Assembly: GCA_022819585.1 (NCBI GenBank)
Contig: JAJEGY010000006.1
Location: forward strand, 47,340-111,339
DNA: 64,000 nt
Origin: Dehalococcoidia bacterium
GTDB lineage: Bacteria > Chloroflexota > Dehalococcoidia > Lucifugimonadales > Lucifugimonadaceae
Direction of reading: 5' to 3'
The notes beneath the pieces were generated by a model that did not search any database, had not been told where the DNA came from, and worked only from the letters and a program-made list of their open reading frames with translations. Shown here one piece after another: positions 63,267-64,000 of the stretch. Position 1 is the first letter of the stretch. Each line of letters begins with the position of its first letter. Position numbers and translations under genes: made by a program.

Positions 63267-64000
63267 ACAGTTTGATCGACAGACTTGCGCCGCGCAACGG
63301 AAGCGGCCACCCCCAGCCCGGGGAACCATCGGGAAAAGCGTCAGCCGCGAAAGCGACTGCGATCAGACCCTCCGAAAGAGGACGAGACCGTAGAGCCGCC
63401 GAAACGGCTGTGGCGACGCCCCCGCAGCGGCTGCCGAGTCGCTGAAAGGAGAACCGGGTCCTGTTGGAAGCGCACCTCGGACCATTGTCTCAGCCGCGGC
63501 GAGCAGGGCTGTCCAGTCGCCGCCGGTCCGGAAGGACCAAGCCGGTCAGCGCCGAAGCCGCAGAGAAGCGGCATCGGCGAAGGGGCTCGGGAGGACGTGC
63601 GTGGATGCAGGGAGACGTCGTATTCGCTCGCCACGGGGACGGCTACAGGTTTCAGGCCGAAAGGCCGATGGAAGGCGACGAACTCGTCAACCCCCTCCGA
63701 GGGGGAGACCCCACGTCCCCTCTCCCGCTCCGCGGGAGAGGGCCAGGGTGAGGGCGCCGTCGTCGTCCGGGCAGGAGCGCTGGCAGCTCCCGCAGAACCT
63801 GGATATGGGACGGATCCTGGTGTCTGCCCCGCCAAACGGCGCAAGTCGACCGCGGATTTACGGTGCAGTGACGCGTAAACGCTGCACCGTCGAGAAGCGG
63901 AGCAAAAGTGCGTAACTCCGAAGCAGGAGCCGTGCAGAGCACACGGCCCTCCTTCGGCCGCCACCGTAAGTCCGAAGGGCGCATCGCAAGGCGATCGCGG
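63267..64000 (+). ncRNA. Putative large structured non-coding RNA B (runs off the window)
   Basis: At least 730 bases lack a credible protein gene and are dense in perfect stem-loops of the plus-strand transcript, several with GNRA loops. Examples: CGC-GAAA-GCG (63346-63355), AGCCG/CGGCU (63394-63409), GGUCC-GGAA-GGACC (63525-63538). A two-part hairpin GCCGA/UCGGC plus GCCGC/GCGGC spans 63551-63578, and GGCC-GAAA-GGCC lies at 63655-63666. ACGGUGCA/UGCACCGU with a GUGAC bulge and GCG-UAAA-CGC tip spans 63860-63890, and GCCGUG/CACGGC lies at 63929-63947. I find no signature of RNase P, tmRNA, rRNA or a group II intron domain V. The 3' end lies outside the window. Confidence 0.55.
63718..63756. 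repeat. CCCTCTCCCGC hairpin repeat, copy 2, inside RNA B
   Basis: CCCTCTCCCGC/GCGGGAGAGGG with TCC loop, followed by CCAGGGTGAGGGCG, is the same unit as at 63089. Here it lies within the structured RNA, as if a mobile palindrome had entered a tolerant loop. Confidence 0.75.

Noticed and set aside
63285-63878. Open frames of 95-197 codons on both strands over RNA B
   Set aside because: No motif or plausible start signal, and low-complexity basic composition; they overlap one another in several frames.
63267-64000. RNase P RNA, tmRNA, rRNA or group II intron
   Set aside because: None of the core signatures (GAGGAAAGUC of RNase P, tmRNA tag frame, domain V hairpin, rRNA blocks) can be found in the sequence.
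1-64000. CRISPR array, integron or prophage
   Set aside because: No regularly spaced repeats, no Cas, integrase or phage structural genes were seen.

Overview
The window is a moderately GC-rich, densely packed bacterial chromosome segment. It most resembles a Chloroflexota genome of the Dehalococcoidia/SAR202 kind. This is inferred from gene content, and no marker search was run. Pointers are the DUF3090-SCO1664 pair, HtpX next to a PspAB-like protein, DUF1385 beside rpmE, a long-form SRP RNA, a T-box in front of a citramalate synthase gene, solute-binding lipoproteins with KEVEVEK-type linkers, and enolase-superfamily, phytanoyl-dioxygenase and amidohydrolase-like catabolic genes.

Layout. 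1-1.1 kb: no credible protein gene, but a TTGACA promoter followed by about 0.9 kb of sequence rich in perfect hairpins, probably a large structured RNA. 1.2-4.2 kb: rsmA-ispE-membrane protein-SDR operon on the minus strand, preceded by the SRP RNA gene. 4.6-11 kb: galU, lepA, two tandem metallo-beta-lactamase-fold paralogues and a SulP transporter. 11-12.7 kb: a small AT-richer islet with a BrnA-like protein and an overlapping P-loop kinase/NUDIX pair. 12.9-25.3 kb: hydrolases and catabolic enzymes (SRPBCC, DUF885, serine hydrolase, two enolase-superfamily proteins, a SelA-like PLP enzyme, a TPP decarboxylase), a VIT-family transporter and ATP sulfurylase with a dead APS kinase-like tail. 25.4-31.1 kb: tRNA-Gly, a YgfZ/A-type Fe-S carrier pair, and a cobalamin adenosyltransferase-hisH-hisA-methyltransferase-hisF-hisIE operon. 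31-42 kb: DUF1385, ribosomal proteins L31/L27/L21, flavin reductase, an MMPL exporter with a coupled lipoprotein, gyrA, a pseudo-amidotransferase, pspAB and htpX. 42-48.7 kb: inositol phosphatase, T-box-regulated cimA, the DUF3090-SCO1664-YcaQ cluster and a phytanoyl-CoA dioxygenase. 48.7-50.1 kb: a RAYT transposase flanked by its probable REP elements, and a JAMM protease. 50.1-52.9 kb: a drug-type ABC exporter, a GNAT and tRNA-Ser. 52.9-62.7 kb: a complete dipeptide/oligopeptide ABC operon divergent from an FAD oxidoreductase and a gamma-glutamyltransferase, plausibly a peptide scavenging unit. 62.7-63.2 kb: REP-type repeats. 63.2-64 kb: a second TTGACA promoter and the start of another hairpin-rich non-coding transcript that runs off the window.

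The most unusual feature is the pair of apparently non-coding, highly structured loci at the two ends. Both sit on the plus strand, and their promoters share a TACGTA block between -35 and -10. I could not match either to an RNA class I know. Other items of interest are several pseudo-enzyme signatures (GATase, APS kinase, ferritin-like domain, enolase active site), the RAYT/REP system and the kinase-NUDIX islet.
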